From the NCBI GenBank assembly GCA_019683695.1, contig JADGHX010000011.1, forward strand, positions 1-47,099: 47,099 nucleotides of DNA, in the 5' to 3' direction. A program made the position numbers and the translations under genes. This DNA comes from Steroidobacteraceae bacterium (GTDB taxonomy: Bacteria > Pseudomonadota > Gammaproteobacteria > Steroidobacterales > Steroidobacteraceae). This document shows positions 16,295 through 29,133 of the stretch, in pieces (the first letter of the stretch is position 1; every line of letters begins with the position of its first letter). Under the pieces are notes generated by a model. The model was not told the origin of the DNA and did not search any database. It saw nothing but the letters and a program-made list of their open reading frames with translations.

Positions 16295-16399
16295 AGTCCA
16301 TTCCTCGATCCGGATGGCCCGTGAGCTTGGCTTAGTTTCCCGTTACTTGCGACTATTCGCGGCCGGTTTCCCGATCATTCAGTCGCGCAGGGGGTATCA

Positions 16400-18469
16400 A
16401 TGGGCGGACGAATTCTGGGTGTCGTTCTCGCGGTGATTGCCGCGTTCGCGGTCGGCGGCATCGCGTTACAGCGGGACGAGCCCATCAACGCGCTGTGGAT
16501 CGTCACGGCGGCAGTCTGTATCTACCTCCTCGGCTATCGCTTCTACGCGGCCTGGATCATGGCGAAAGTGCTGTCGGCGGACCCGACGCGCGCCACGCCG
16601 GCCGAGCGCCTGAACAACGGGCGCGATTTCGTGCCGACGCATCGCTGGGTGGTGTTCGGGCACCATTTCGCCGCCATCGCAGGCCCCGGGCCGCTCGTCG
16701 GACCCACGCTCGCGGCACAGTTCGGGTATCTGCCCGGCACGCTCTGGATTCTCGTCGGCTCGGTGCTCGGTGGGTGCGTGCAGGACATGGTGATCCTGTT
16801 CCTCTCCACCCGGCGCAACGGGCGCAGCCTCGGCCAGATGGCCCGCGATGAGCTCGGGCCGTATGGCGGCTTCGCGGCGCTGATCGGCACGCTGATGATC
16901 ATGATCATCCTTATCGCCGTGCTCGGCCTCGTGGTCGTGAACGCCATGAAGCACAGCCCGTGGGCCACCTCGACCATCGCGATGACGATTCCGATCGCGG
17001 TCTTCATCGGGTTCTACCTGCGGCGGCTGCGGCCGGGTCGGGTGCTCGAGGCCTCGATACTGGGCGTGGCGCTGCTCGTGATGTCCGTGTGGCTCGGCGG
17101 CGTGATCGATCACAGCCCGACGCTGCGCGCGTTCTTCGATCACCCGGGCGCCCCGCTCGCCCTTGCCGTGATCGCCTACGGCTGGTTCGCGGCGATTCTT
17201 CCGGTGTGGATGCTGCTCGCGCCGCGCGATTACCTCTCCACGTTCCTGAAGCTCGGTGTGGTGGCGCTGCTCGCCATCGCCATCGTCATCATGCACCCGA
17301 CGCTCAAGATGCCCGCGATCACGCAGTTCATCGACGGCACGGGTCCGATCTTCAGCGGCAAGCTGTTCCCGTTCGTGTTCATCACGATCGCGTGCGGGGC
17401 CATCTCGGGCTTTCATGCGCTCGTCTCGAGCGGCACGACGCCGAAGCTCATCACGAATGAAACCGATGCGCGCCTTGCCGGCTACGGCAGCATGGCGCTC
17501 GAATCCTTCGTGGCCATCATGGCCATGATCGCCGCCACCCTGCTCGATCCGGGCGTGTACTTCGCCATCAACACCGGCACGGGCGTCGTCGGCGCGGCGG
17601 CCGCCGAGGCCGTGGCCACCATCTCGAGCTGGGGATTCCCGGTCACCGTCGAGCAGATGCAGGAGCTCGCGCGGGAGATGGGCGAGAGCACGCTCTTTGC
17701 CCGCACGGGCGGCGCCCCGTCGCTCGCGGTGGGCATGGCCAGCATCTTCAGCTCGAGCTTCGGTTCGAGCCTGACGAGCGTGTGGTACCACTTCGCGATC
17801 ATGTTCGAGGCGGTGTTCATCCTCACGACCGTGGATGCGGGCACGCGCGTCGGCCGCTTCATGGTGCAGGACATGCTCGGGCAGGTGTGGAAGCCCATGG
17901 CGAACACATCCTCGTACCCCGCCACGCTGATCGCGAGCACGCTGATCGTCGCCGGCTGGGGATACTTCCTCTACATCGGCGTCATCGATCCGAACGGCGG
18001 CATCAACATTCTCTGGCCGCTGTTCGGCATCGCGAATCAGATGCTCGCGTGCATCGCCCTGTCCGTGGCGACGGGCATCATCGTGAAGAAGGGCAAGATC
18101 CGATACGCGCTCGTCACCGGCGCGCCACTCGCCTGGCTCGCGTTCGTCACCACGGTGGCGGCGTTCCAGAAGGTGTTCAGCAGCGATCCGAAGCTCGGCT
18201 TCTTCGCCGCCGCGAACAGCCTTGCCGAGAAGCTCGCCGCCGGCACGTTGCCTGAGGCGCAGGCCGCCGTGGCGCCGCAGCTCATCTTCAACCAGCAGCT
18301 CGATGGCTGGCTCACGGTGTTCTTCACACTCGTGCTGTGGTTCATCATCGGGGACATGCTGCGCGTGGCCTACCGCCGTATCACGGGCCTCCCGCTGCCG
18401 GCCAGCTCCGAGGCGCCCTACGAGCCCACCCGGCTCAACGGCATCACGGGAGAGACTCAGCACGCATGA
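16400..18469 (+). CDS. cstA: Carbon starvation protein CstA, peptide/pyruvate transporter
   Basis: A 689-residue inner-membrane protein with about 16-18 hydrophobic segments. Family marks are NNGRDFVPTHRWVVFGHHFA followed by IAGPGPLVGPTLAAQFGYLP (about 72-112), then SVLGGCVQDMVILFLSTRRN, GAISGFHALVSSGTTPKLI and FGIANQMLACIAL. CstA and its relative BtsT take up peptides or pyruvate when carbon is scarce. The SD-like GGGGGT lies just upstream. The stop overlaps the start of ybdD (ATGA), the standard cstA-ybdD arrangement. Confidence 0.95.
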   Translation: MGGRILGVVLAVIAAFAVGGIALQRDEPINALWIVTAAVCIYLLGYRFYAAWIMAKVLSADPTRATPAERLNNGRDFVPTHRWVVFGHHFAAIAGPGPLVGPTLAAQFGYLPGTLWILVGSVLGGCVQDMVILFLSTRRNGRSLGQMARDELGPYGGFAALIGTLMIMIILIAVLGLVVVNAMKHSPWATSTIAMTIPIAVFIGFYLRRLRPGRVLEASILGVALLVMSVWLGGVIDHSPTLRAFFDHPGAPLALAVIAYGWFAAILPVWMLLAPRDYLSTFLKLGVVALLAIAIVIMHPTLKMPAITQFIDGTGPIFSGKLFPFVFITIACGAISGFHALVSSGTTPKLITNETDARLAGYGSMALESFVAIMAMIAATLLDPGVYFAINTGTGVVGAAAAEAVATISSWGFPVTVEQMQELAREMGESTLFARTGGAPSLAVGMASIFSSSFGSSLTSVWYHFAIMFEAVFILTTVDAGTRVGRFMVQDMLGQVWKPMANTSSYPATLIASTLIVAGWGYFLYIGVIDPNGGINILWPLFGIANQMLACIALSVATGIIVKKGKIRYALVTGAPLAWLAFVTTVAAFQKVFSSDPKLGFFAAANSLAEKLAAGTLPEAQAAVAPQLIFNQQLDGWLTVFFTLVLWFIIGDMLRVAYRRITGLPLPASSEAPYEPTRLNGITGETQHA

Positions 18470-18645
18470 AGAAGGTGGTGAAAACCGTCTGGGAGTGTGT
18501 TCGCACGGTAACGGGCGACAACGCGTACGACCGTTACCTGCAACATCACGCCCAGAACCATCGCGGAACCCCGCCGCTCTCGCGGCGGGAGTTCTACGCG
18601 CAGTACACGGACCAGAAGTGGAGCGGCATCAACCGCTGCTGCTGA
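18466..18645 (+). CDS. ybdD: YbdD/YjiX family small protein
   Basis: A 59-residue protein whose ATG overlaps the cstA stop codon. The sequence MKKVVKTVWECVRTVTGDNA followed by YDRYLQHHAQNH and PPLSRREFYAQYTDQKW is the YbdD/YjiX (DUF466) pattern. It ends in a Cys-Cys pair. These small proteins accompany CstA and BtsT transporters across proteobacteria and are thought to assist transport. The overlap implies translational coupling. Confidence 0.93.
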   Translation: MKKVVKTVWECVRTVTGDNAYDRYLQHHAQNHRGTPPLSRREFYAQYTDQKWSGINRCC

Positions 18646-18778
18646 TCGTGCCCATCCGATGAAACCGGAGCGCACCGCTCGGCCCTGACGAGGCGGTCGC
18701 ATCCGGCGGTGTCTGCGGCCTGTCGGCCGCCGGCCCGGCGCTGGAACGTTCGTCTGCCTTGCAAAGAGGGAGGGTCGA

Positions 18779-19873
18779 ATGCTGTTGCGTCATCTGCTCC
18801 GGCCGCTCGATCCGACATCCCTGCTGCTCATTGCCGTGTTCACGGCGGGGTTCCTCATCGGGATGATGGGCGGGTTTCCCGCCATGGTGCTGTCCCTGCT
18901 GCTCTTCTCCTGGCTCTTCAAGTACGCCTACATCCTCCTGGACAGTGTGGCGAACGGCGTGCAGGACACGCCGGTGTTGTCACTGGAGATGCTGAATCCC
19001 TTCGACGAGCAGCGGCCGCTCGCGCAGCTTGTGATCTGCGCATGCGTTGGGTGGCTCTGCTGGTGGGTGGGCGGATGGCTCGGCGCGGCGCTTGGCATTC
19101 TCGGGCTGCTGTATCTGCCAGCCTCCGTCGCGGTGCTGGGCGTGTCCGCGCGCGCGGTCGATGCCATCAACCCCGTTGCGCTCACCCGGGTCATCACGCG
19201 GCTGGGCGGATACTACGTCGCCATTCTCGGGCTGGTGGCGCTCTACGCGCTCACGATCCTCGCGCTCGAGAAGCTCCGCGTGCCGGCGATCATCGGACTA
19301 CCGGTCACGCTGTTCTGCATCCTCTCGTTCTTCTGTGCCATCGGCGGTGCTCTCTTCGAGCGACGGCACGCGCTCGGTCTCGAGGCAACCCATGCCCCAG
19401 AGCGCAAGCAGGAGGAGCAGGAGCGCGAACGCTCGCGACTTCGGGCCAGAGCGTTGGATGAGGTCTATGCCGAAGCGCGCAGCGGAAACCTGCAGGCCGC
19501 CCGGGAGTCGTTGCTGCGCTGGCAGCGCGACACCGATGCGGAGCGCTTCGAAAGCGACGCGCATTTCTTCTTCACGCGCGCACGCGAATGGCCGGATGAC
19601 AAGGCCTTCACGTTCCTGGCGCGCCAGCTCATCACGCAGGCTTTGGAACGCGGGAAAACCGGCACCGCCGTCGAGCTCGCAGCCGGCATTCCCGAGCGCG
19701 TGCCGGCCATCGTGCTGGGCACCGCCGCAGACACGTTGAAACTCGCGTCTCTCGCCCGCGCCGCCGGACGCCGCTCACTCGCGCTCCGCATCCTCACGCA
19801 GTTCGAGCGACGCTTTCCCAATGATGCGCAACTCGCGGAGGCCACGACTCTGCGCCGCGAGCTGGAGCGCTGA
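18779..19873 (+). CDS. Membrane protein with C-terminal helical-repeat domain, unknown function
   Basis: A 364-residue protein, not recognised as a named family. Residues 15-55 hold two close helices (LLLIAVFTAGFLIGMMGGFP, then SLLLFSWLFKYAYIL). Further hydrophobic segments are at about 82-125, 140-165 and 172-192, giving five or six spans. A charged linker (HAPERKQEEQERERSRLRAR) leads to about 150 helical residues resembling TPR units (LDEVYAEARSGNLQAARESL, LALRILTQFERRFPNDAQLA). The ribosome site AGGGAGGG before the ATG is strong. It stands alone, 133 bp after ybdD; that gap contains a GCGGCC/GGCCGC hairpin (18715-18730). A GCACCG/CGGTGC hairpin follows the stop. Confidence 0.75.
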   Translation: MLLRHLLRPLDPTSLLLIAVFTAGFLIGMMGGFPAMVLSLLLFSWLFKYAYILLDSVANGVQDTPVLSLEMLNPFDEQRPLAQLVICACVGWLCWWVGGWLGAALGILGLLYLPASVAVLGVSARAVDAINPVALTRVITRLGGYYVAILGLVALYALTILALEKLRVPAIIGLPVTLFCILSFFCAIGGALFERRHALGLEATHAPERKQEEQERERSRLRARALDEVYAEARSGNLQAARESLLRWQRDTDAERFESDAHFFFTRAREWPDDKAFTFLARQLITQALERGKTGTAVELAAGIPERVPAIVLGTAADTLKLASLARAAGRRSLALRILTQFERRFPNDAQLAEATTLRRELER

Positions 19874-20127
19874 CGCACCGACCGACGGTGCCCGTGGCTG
19901 CGCCGCTGGATGCGTGCGGTCTTGGGCCAAGAGCGGGAACGCTCATGGCACCGCCAGACACGACCACCATCCACGCGTCTTCAAGGCGCCGGCAGCCGGG
20001 CATGCCGGAAATGCGGCGGGCGAGCGCGCGCAGCCGTGCTGTGACTGCCAGGAAGACTCGCGTCACCCTGAGCACGATTCATGCGGGCCGCAGCCGATTC
20101 ACGCGTCGAGTTTCTCCGCCGCTGCCA

Positions 20128-20823
20128 TCAGCAGCAGTGCACCTGCTCCAGGTACGGGTACGCTTCCCCTCTGCCGGCGAGCCGCAGCACGAAACCGAAG
20201 CGGTCCACGTCCGTGCACAGATCGAAGTCCGCTTCGGGCGCCCACGTCGCCTCGGGGTCGAAGAACTTGCGGGCGGAAGGGGCGCTGCGCAGCCTTTCCC
20301 GGATGGTCGATACGTCGTAAGCCTCACCTCGCAAGCGCGCAACGAGCAGCTCGGCACAGAGATCGTCCTCGAGCGACCGCGCGATGGCCCGCTCCCCCAT
20401 TCGCACGATCGTGACGAAGCCGGGCGCAAGCGACTTCACGTACGCACAGATCGCGCCGGCATTCACGAGACTGCCGGTGAGCAGAACGTCCGCTTCAACA
20501 GCGTTCACCAGCCCCTGCGTGCCTGCATGAGTGGTATGCAGCAGCGTGCGGCCACGCAGATCGGCGCCGACAATCTCCGCAGGTGAGTTGCCGAAATCGA
20601 AGCCTTCGAGCTTGCGCGCCTCCCGCTCGCCGATGGCGAGCCAGCCGGGATGGGACTGCCGCAGCGAGCGCGCGACCTCCGCATCCGCCAACGGGATGAT
20701 GCGCTCGGCGCCTCGGTCGAACGCATAGCACGCCACCGAAAACGCGCGGAACACGTCGATGACGATGGTCACCCCACGCGCGCGCCGTGCCCCCGCGACG
20801 AAATCCACAACTTCGATCTGCAT
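20128..20823 (-). CDS. 2-phosphosulfolactate phosphatase-like protein (ComB family)
   Basis: A 231-residue protein of the ComB phosphatase family, Mg2+-dependent acid phosphatases first known from coenzyme M synthesis in archaea but widespread in bacteria that lack coenzyme M. The signature starts VTIVIDVFRAFSVACYAFDR (family form IDVLRAT), followed by IGEREARKLEGFDFGNSP and GRTLLHTTHAGTQG, then LTGSLVNAGAI. It ends in Cys-Cys. It begins 21 bp after cbbR on the same strand, so the two should be co-transcribed, which links it to the Calvin cycle. The true substrate is unknown. No sulfolactate pathway genes are nearby. Confidence 0.85.
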   Translation of the reverse strand: MQIEVVDFVAGARRARGVTIVIDVFRAFSVACYAFDRGAERIIPLADAEVARSLRQSHPGWLAIGEREARKLEGFDFGNSPAEIVGADLRGRTLLHTTHAGTQGLVNAVEADVLLTGSLVNAGAICAYVKSLAPGFVTIVRMGERAIARSLEDDLCAELLVARLRGEAYDVSTIRERLRSAPSARKFFDPEATWAPEADFDLCTDVDRFGFVLRLAGRGEAYPYLEQVHCC

Positions 20824-20844
20824 GATGCTCCGGTTCTGTCTCGT

Positions 20845-23393
<2,549 letters not shown>

Positions 23394-23489
23394 AGCGACT
23401 GGACCCGACACGACCAGCGTCATGGCGCTGCGGCGCCTTCGGCACGCACGGACGGAAGTCCGGCGCGACCCACAAACGAGGCTTTCATC

Positions 23490-23912
23490 ATGCGAGTCAC
23501 GCAAGGCACGTTCTCGTTTCTTCCCGATCTGACGGACGATCAGATTCGCCGTCAGGTGCAGTACGCGCTCGACAAGGGCTGGGCGCTCGGCATCGAGCAC
23601 ACGGACGATCCGCATCCCCGCAACACGTACTGGGAGATGTGGGGGCAGCCCATGTTCGACCTGCGTGACGCCGCCGGCGTGATGTCGGAGCTGCGCAGCT
23701 GCCGCGAAGCCCATCCCGGACACTACATCCGCATCAATGCCTTCGATTCGGAGCGCGGGTTCGAGACGGTGAGGCTCTCGTTCATCGTTCAGCGCCCCGC
23801 GGAGGAACCGGGTTTTCGCCTGGAGCGCACGGAAGACCGCGGCCGCATGATCCGCTACCGCCTGCATCCCTATGCAACCGACAAGCCTTCCGGCAGCCGT
23901 TACGGCAAGTAG
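23490..23912 (+). CDS. cbbS: RuBisCO small subunit, form IC
   Basis: A 140-residue small subunit of the L8S8 enzyme. It begins [19 protein letters not shown]; the [13 protein letters not shown] opening and the long C-terminal extension (about residues 105-140, [20 protein letters not shown]) are features of the red type, where the tail forms a beta-barrel at the holoenzyme pore. [20 protein letters not shown] is the central conserved block. It lies 96 bp after cbbL. The ribosome site ACGAGG is about 10 nt before the ATG. Confidence 0.97.
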   Translation: MRVTQGTFSFLPDLTDDQIRRQVQYALDKGWALGIEHTDDPHPRNTYWEMWGQPMFDLRDAAGVMSELRSCREAHPGHYIRINAFDSERGFETVRLSFIVQRPAEEPGFRLERTEDRGRMIRYRLHPYATDKPSGSRYGK

Positions 23913-23921
23913 GAGCGCAGT

Positions 23922-24869
23922 GTGTTGGATACCGTGAAGATCAACTCGCCACCTACGGAAGGCCAGCAAACGCCCGCGACGGTGGACCTGCGCGCCCTGT
24001 ACGCCGAAACGCAGATCGAGGCGCTGCTCACGGAGCTCGACGAGGAGCTGATCGGGCTCGCGCCCGTCAAGCGCCGCATCCGGGAGATCGCCTCCTTTCT
24101 GCTGGTGGCGCGGGCGCGCGAGCGCCTGGGCTTCTCCTCCGCGCCGCCGACGCTGCACATGGCCTTCACGGGCAATCCCGGCACCGGCAAGACCACCGTC
24201 GCTTTGCGCATGGCGAGCATCCTGCATCGCCTCGGCTATTCCCGCAGAGGGCATCTCGTGTCCGTGACGCGCGACGATCTCGTGGGGCAGTACATCGGCC
24301 ACACGGCTCCGAAGACGAAGGAGGTGCTGAAGCGCGCGATGGGCGGCGTCCTCTTCATCGACGAGGCGTACTACCTCTACCGGCCGGAGAACGAGAAGGA
24401 CTACGGGCAGGAAGCGATCGAGATCCTGCTGCAGGTGATGGAAACGCAGCGCGAGGACCTGACCGTCATCCTCGCCGGCTACACCGATCGCATGAACACG
24501 TTCTTCCACTCGAATCCGGGATTCCGCTCGCGCATCGCGCATCACATCGATTTCCCGGATTACACGGACGAAGAGCTCCTCGCCATTACCGAGAAGCTCG
24601 CGCGTGACGCGGAGTATCGCCTGAGCGAGAGCGCGCGGGAGGCGTTGCGCGAATACATCGTGCTGCGCAGGCAGCAACCGAACTTCGCGAATGCACGTTC
24701 GCTGCGCAACGCCTTCGATCGTGCGCGCCTGCGGCAGGCCATGCGGCTGTTCCAGCTCGATGGCGAGGTGGACGCCACGAAACTCATGACGCTGGAGGAC
24801 AGTGACATCCGCGCCAGCCGCGTCTTCGCGGAGCCGCGGTCAGACGACGACGCGACACGCCTGAACTGA
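23922..24869 (+). CDS. cbbX: Red-type RuBisCO activase CbbX (AAA+ ATPase)
   Basis: A 315-residue hexameric AAA+ remodelling enzyme that pulls the C-terminus of form IC/ID CbbL to release inhibitory sugar phosphates. Walker A is GNPGTGKT (84-91), Walker B is [12 protein letters not shown], and the pore-loop region is [18 protein letters not shown] and [17 protein letters not shown] follow, then the sensor-2 arginine in [13 protein letters not shown]. Translation starts at GTG, 9 bp after cbbS, with AGGAG upstream. Its presence fits the form IC assignment. Confidence 0.97.
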   Translation: MLDTVKINSPPTEGQQTPATVDLRALYAETQIEALLTELDEELIGLAPVKRRIREIASFLLVARARERLGFSSAPPTLHMAFTGNPGTGKTTVALRMASILHRLGYSRRGHLVSVTRDDLVGQYIGHTAPKTKEVLKRAMGGVLFIDEAYYLYRPENEKDYGQEAIEILLQVMETQREDLTVILAGYTDRMNTFFHSNPGFRSRIAHHIDFPDYTDEELLAITEKLARDAEYRLSESAREALREYIVLRRQQPNFANARSLRNAFDRARLRQAMRLFQLDGEVDATKLMTLEDSDIRASRVFAEPRSDDDATRLN

Positions 24870-24902
24870 ACAACGCTCAACAACAGCAAGGGGCATGCGG
24901 TC

Positions 24903-25949
24903 ATGACGGGCGCCGAAACACTTGAGGAACATCTGACCCGCTGGGCAGGGCATGACGCGGTACGCATGGACGTTGCCGCAACGATTTGCGCAATCGCGAG
25001 CGCGTGCCGCTCGATCTCGCAGCTCATTGCGGCCGGGGCGCTGGCCGGCGCACTCGGCGCCACGCGCCACGATCACGGCGCAGGGGACGTGCAGAAGGCG
25101 CTGGACGTGCTGGCCAACGATCTGCTCATCTCCGCGCTCCGGAACATGCCGGTCGCCGCGCTCGCCTCCGAGGAGCTCGAGCATCCGCTGCCGCTTCAGC
25201 CGGAAGGCTCCCTGCTCGTCGCAGTGGATCCGCTTGATGGCTCCTCCAACATCGACACGAACGTCGCGGTCGGCTCCATCTTCTCGGTTCTGCCCATTCC
25301 GCGAGCCGTTTCGCCGGCGGACACCGCAGCATTTCTGCAGCCGGGCAACCGCCAGATCGCGTCGGGCTATGCGATCTATGGGCCGCACACGGCGTTCGTG
25401 CTCACGTTGCGCAATGGCACGCACGTTTTCACGCTGAGCCGCAACGATGGCCAGTTCTGGCTCACTGGCGAGAACGTGCGCATTCCACCGAAAACGCGCG
25501 AGTTCGCCATCAACGCCTCGAACCATCGTCACTGGGACGAGCCGATCCGCATCTACGTGGACGATTGCCTGAAGGGCACCGAGGGCCCGCGCGGCGAGGA
25601 CTTCAACATGCGGTGGATCGCCTCGATGGTCGCCGAAGCGCATCGCGTGCTGGCGCGCGGCGGCATCTACCTGTACCCCGGCGATCTGCGCGACGGCTAT
25701 CACCAGGGACGCCTGCGCCTGATCTACGAGGCGAATCCCATTGCCCTGATCATGGAACAGGCGCACGGGGCAGCCTCCACCGGGCTCGAGCGCATTCTGG
25801 AGGTCACCCCGCTCAGCATTCATCAGCGCGTGCCGCTGCTGTTCGGATCGCGGGATGAAGTGGCCCGTCTCGAGCGCTACCACCTCGATCCCTACCCTGT
25901 GGGCGAACGCTCCCCGCTCTTCGGGCGGCGCGGCCTGTTCCGGAGCTGA
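24903..25949 (+). CDS. cbbF: Class I fructose-1,6-bisphosphatase
   Basis: A 348-residue enzyme that dephosphorylates fructose 1,6-bisphosphate in RuBP regeneration and may also act on sedoheptulose 1,7-bisphosphate. Metal-ligand motifs are ASEELE (E90, E91) and VDPLDGSSNID (108-118, D109, D112). Further marks are NVAVGSIFSV, YAIYGPHTAFVLTL, FNMRWIASMVAEAHR, GGIYLYPGD and LIYEANPIALIMEQAHGAAS. It lies 33 bp after cbbX with an AAGGGG ribosome site. An ATG at 24903 is used, and the first HTH-free N-terminal helix fits the family. Confidence 0.96.
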   Translation: MTGAETLEEHLTRWAGHDAVRMDVAATICAIASACRSISQLIAAGALAGALGATRHDHGAGDVQKALDVLANDLLISALRNMPVAALASEELEHPLPLQPEGSLLVAVDPLDGSSNIDTNVAVGSIFSVLPIPRAVSPADTAAFLQPGNRQIASGYAIYGPHTAFVLTLRNGTHVFTLSRNDGQFWLTGENVRIPPKTREFAINASNHRHWDEPIRIYVDDCLKGTEGPRGEDFNMRWIASMVAEAHRVLARGGIYLYPGDLRDGYHQGRLRLIYEANPIALIMEQAHGAASTGLERILEVTPLSIHQRVPLLFGSRDEVARLERYHLDPYPVGERSPLFGRRGLFRS

Positions 25950-25954
25950 CCATC

Positions 25955-26830
25955 ATGTCCATCCTGCATCCCATCATTTCGGTCACGGGGTCCTCCGGAG
26001 CGGGGACCACATCCGTGCGGCGCACGTTCGAGCAGATCTTCCGGCGCGAGAAGATCAAGGCCGCCTTCATCGAGGGCGACGCCTTCCATCGCTACGATCG
26101 CGCGGAGATGAAGCGCGTGATGGCCGAGGAAGCGCAGAAGGGCAATCGGCACTTCAGCCATTTCGGGCCGGAAGCCAATCTGCTGGCGGATCTGCAGGAG
26201 GCCTTCCGGCAATACGGCAAGAACGGCACGTGCCGCACGCGACACTACGTGCACGATGCGCAGGAGGCGAAGCAGTTCGGCGCACCGCCGGGCACCTTCA
26301 CCGACTGGGAAACCATCGGCGAAGGCAGCGACCTGCTCTTCTACGAGGGGCTGCACGGGTGCGTCGTGACCGATGAGATCAATGTCGCGCAGCACGCCGA
26401 TCTGCGGCTCGGTGTGGTACCCGTCGTGAACCTCGAATGGATTCAGAAGATCCACCGGGATCGTGACACACGCGGGTACTCCACCGAAGCCGTCGTCGAT
26501 ACGATCCTGCGCCGCATGCCGGACTACGTGAACTACATCTGCCCGCAGTTCACGCAGACGCACATCAACTTCCAGCGCGTGCCGATCGTGGACACGTCGA
26601 ACCCCTTCATCGCGCGCTGGATTCCGCCGGCGGAGGAATCGCTCATCGTGATCCGCTTCGCCAATCCCCGCGGCATCGATTTCCCGTATCTGCTTTCGAT
26701 GATCTCCGGCAGCATGATGTCACGCCCGAACTCCATCGTGATTCCCGGCGGACGGCTGGACCTCGCCATGCAGCTGATCCTGACGCCCATCATCCTGCAG
26801 CTCCTCGAGAAGAAGAGGCGGGCCCAATGA
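25955..26830 (+). CDS. cbbP: Phosphoribulokinase, class I
   Basis: A 291-residue kinase that makes ribulose 1,5-bisphosphate from ribulose 5-phosphate and ATP. The P-loop is GSSGAGTTS (12-20). Other class I (bacterial, octameric) marks are [64 protein letters not shown] and [20 protein letters not shown]. It starts 5 bp after cbbF and overlaps cbbT by 4 bp (ATGA). Length and motifs are complete. NADH activation is known in this class but cannot be read from the sequence. Confidence 0.97.
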   Translation: MSILHPIISVTGSSGAGTTSVRRTFEQIFRREKIKAAFIEGDAFHRYDRAEMKRVMAEEAQKGNRHFSHFGPEANLLADLQEAFRQYGKNGTCRTRHYVHDAQEAKQFGAPPGTFTDWETIGEGSDLLFYEGLHGCVVTDEINVAQHADLRLGVVPVVNLEWIQKIHRDRDTRGYSTEAVVDTILRRMPDYVNYICPQFTQTHINFQRVPIVDTSNPFIARWIPPAEESLIVIRFANPRGIDFPYLLSMISGSMMSRPNSIVIPGGRLDLAMQLILTPIILQLLEKKRRAQ

Positions 26831-28827
26831 ATCTCCAGGACCCCGTGACGGCCGCCCTTCGCATGCTCGCGATGGATTCGGTCGAGCAGGCGAAGTCCGG
26901 ACATCCCGGCATGCCGCTCGGCATGGCAGAGATTGCGTCAGTGCTCTGGCGCGGCCACCTGCGACACAACCCGGCCAATCCCGCATGGCCTGATCGCGAT
27001 CGCTTCGTGCTCTCGAACGGCCACGGGTCGATGCTGCTCTACGCGCTCCTGCACCTCACGGGCTATGACCTGCCGATGCAGGAGCTGAGACGCTTTCGTC
27101 AGCTGCATTCGCGCACACCGGGGCATCCCGAGTACGGCGTCACGCCCGGAGTGGAAACGACCACGGGGCCACTCGGTCAGGGCTTCGCCAATGCGGTGGG
27201 CATGGCTCTGGCAGAACGCACGCTCGCCGCGCAGTTCAACCGGCCGGGGTTCAATATCATCGACCACCGCACGTATGTGTTCGTGGGGGACGGATGCCTC
27301 ATGGAAGGCATCAGCCACGAAGCCGCCTCGCTCGCCGGGCGGCTGGGCCTTGGCAAGCTCATCGTGTTCTACGACGACAACGGCATCTCGATCGACGGGC
27401 GCGTCGAGGACTGGTTCTCGGACGATACACCCGCGCGCTTCGCCGCGTACGGCTGGCACGTGCTCCAGGTGCAGGACGGGCACGATCCCGGGAGCATCGA
27501 GGCCGCACTGTGCGAAGCGCAGGCGCAGACGGCTCGCCCGAGCCTCATCTGCTGCAAGACGATCATCGGGTGCGGCGCGCCGGCCAAGGCAGGCCATCAC
27601 GATTGTCACGGCGCTCCGCTCGGTGCAGAGGAAGTCGCGCGCACGCGCGAGGCACTGGGATGGGCGCACGCGCCCTTCGAAATTCCCGCGAGCGTGTACG
27701 CGGCGTGGGATGCGCGTGCGCTCGGCGCGCGGCGTGAGCAGGAGTGGCGCACCCTCTTCGCCCGATATCGCGAGGACTATCCGGAGCTCGCATCCGAGCT
27801 GGAACGCCGGTTCTCCGGCGCGCTGCCCGCCGATTTTCCGAAGGGGGTCCGCGAGGCCCTGGCCACCGCGGCAGCGAAGACCGATGCGGTCGCGACCCGC
27901 AAGGCCGGCCAGAGCGCGCTCGCGCTGTTTGCGAAACATCTTCCCGAGCTGATCGGCGGCTCGGCGGATCTCACGCATTCGAACCTCGTCATTCACCCCG
28001 GCTCGCGCCCCGTGACCGCGGACGCGAGCGGCAACTTCGTTCACTTCGGCGTGCGCGAGTTCGGCATGGCCGCGATCGCCAACGGAATCGCGCTGCATGG
28101 GGGCTTTGTGCCGTACGTGGCTACGTTCCTCACGTTCAGCGATTACGCGCGCAACGCGCTGCGCATGAGCGCCCTGATGGGCCTGCGGGTCGTCTGCGTG
28201 TTCACCCACGATTCGATCGGGCTCGGCGAGGACGGTCCGACGCATCAGCCGATCGAGCATGCCGAATCGCTTCGTCTCATCCCGAACCTCGACGTGTGGC
28301 GCCCGGCCGATGCGACCGAAACGTATGCCGCGTGGGCGGCCGCTCTTGCCCGCTACGATGGTCCGAGCGCCCTGCTCCTCTCGCGTCAGGCCCTGCCCGC
28401 GCAGCCGCGCACGGAAGAGCAGCGGGAATCCATTACCTGTGGCGCGTACGTGCTCCGGCAAACTGCGAACCGGCCGGATGCCGTGCTCATCGCCACCGGC
28501 TCGGAAGTGCAGCTCGCGATGCGCGCGGCCGATGCGCTCGAAGCGGAGAACATCCAGGTTCGCGTGGTCTCCATGCCTTGCGTGGAAGCCTTCGAGCGTC
28601 AGCCGGAACCCTGGCGTGAGAGCGTGGTGCCCGATGGCGTTCCGGTGATCACGATGGAAGCCGGCGCGACGCGGGGCTGGTGGAAATATGCGGGCCGTGC
28701 CGGCGCGGTGATCGGCATCGACCGGTTCGGCGAATCCGCGCCCGACAAGGACCTCTGGCCCCATTTCGGTCTCACCGCGGAGCGCGTCGCGAGCACGGTG
28801 CGGGAGCGGCTTGCAGCACAGACCTGA
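26827..28827 (+). CDS. cbbT: Transketolase
   Basis: A 666-residue thiamine-diphosphate enzyme that moves two-carbon units in the regenerative phase of the Calvin cycle and in the pentose phosphate pathway. [11 protein letters not shown] (24-34), [34 protein letters not shown] (GDG 154-156), the Mg/TPP-binding [23 protein letters not shown] and the C-terminal domain [10 protein letters not shown] are all present. It overlaps cbbP by ATGA and closes the operon visible here. About 300 bp without a gene follow. Confidence 0.97.
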   Translation: MNLQDPVTAALRMLAMDSVEQAKSGHPGMPLGMAEIASVLWRGHLRHNPANPAWPDRDRFVLSNGHGSMLLYALLHLTGYDLPMQELRRFRQLHSRTPGHPEYGVTPGVETTTGPLGQGFANAVGMALAERTLAAQFNRPGFNIIDHRTYVFVGDGCLMEGISHEAASLAGRLGLGKLIVFYDDNGISIDGRVEDWFSDDTPARFAAYGWHVLQVQDGHDPGSIEAALCEAQAQTARPSLICCKTIIGCGAPAKAGHHDCHGAPLGAEEVARTREALGWAHAPFEIPASVYAAWDARALGARREQEWRTLFARYREDYPELASELERRFSGALPADFPKGVREALATAAAKTDAVATRKAGQSALALFAKHLPELIGGSADLTHSNLVIHPGSRPVTADASGNFVHFGVREFGMAAIANGIALHGGFVPYVATFLTFSDYARNALRMSALMGLRVVCVFTHDSIGLGEDGPTHQPIEHAESLRLIPNLDVWRPADATETYAAWAAALARYDGPSALLLSRQALPAQPRTEEQRESITCGAYVLRQTANRPDAVLIATGSEVQLAMRAADALEAENIQVRVVSMPCVEAFERQPEPWRESVVPDGVPVITMEAGATRGWWKYAGRAGAVIGIDRFGESAPDKDLWPHFGLTAERVASTVRERLAAQT

Positions 28828-29133
28828 GCACGCCGGGTCGCGTGCCGCAGGTTCATTATCCTTTGGTCTAATCCAGGGTCGCCTCGCGCGCCGGAATGTG
28901 CGCGAAGAGCAATGCACATGCGTGGAGTGCCGTTCCACGGTATGGCCCGTCCAAATTCGCCGACGGGATCCGTCCGCTTCGCCGGTAAAATGCCGGCCAC
29001 TTGAGTGCCGTATCACGAGCGCTACCCTGCCGCGATTTCGACGACGAATCCGCCCTCGCCGCAGGCGAGCGCGCGCGGCTCATGCGCGAAGTGCACGCCG
29101 AAGCCGACTTCACAGCAGAGGACTCGAAAGAAG
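28828..29133. other. Intergenic region after the cbb operon
   Basis: About 306 bp with no supported gene. It contains an AT-richer patch near 28852-28873 (TTCATTATCCTTTGGTCTAA) that might be a promoter for the downstream secreted protein, and a small GCCGG/CCGGC hairpin near 28979-28995. No intrinsic terminator with a T-tract was found after cbbT. Confidence 0.5.

Noticed and set aside
16466-18463. 665-codon antisense ORF over cstA
   Set aside because: The composition is extremely rich in His, Arg, Asp and Glu, the mirror image of a membrane protein. It is a shadow.
26938-29016. 692-codon antisense ORF over cbbT
   Set aside because: It mirrors the transketolase gene, which has full TPP motifs, and has no ribosome site.
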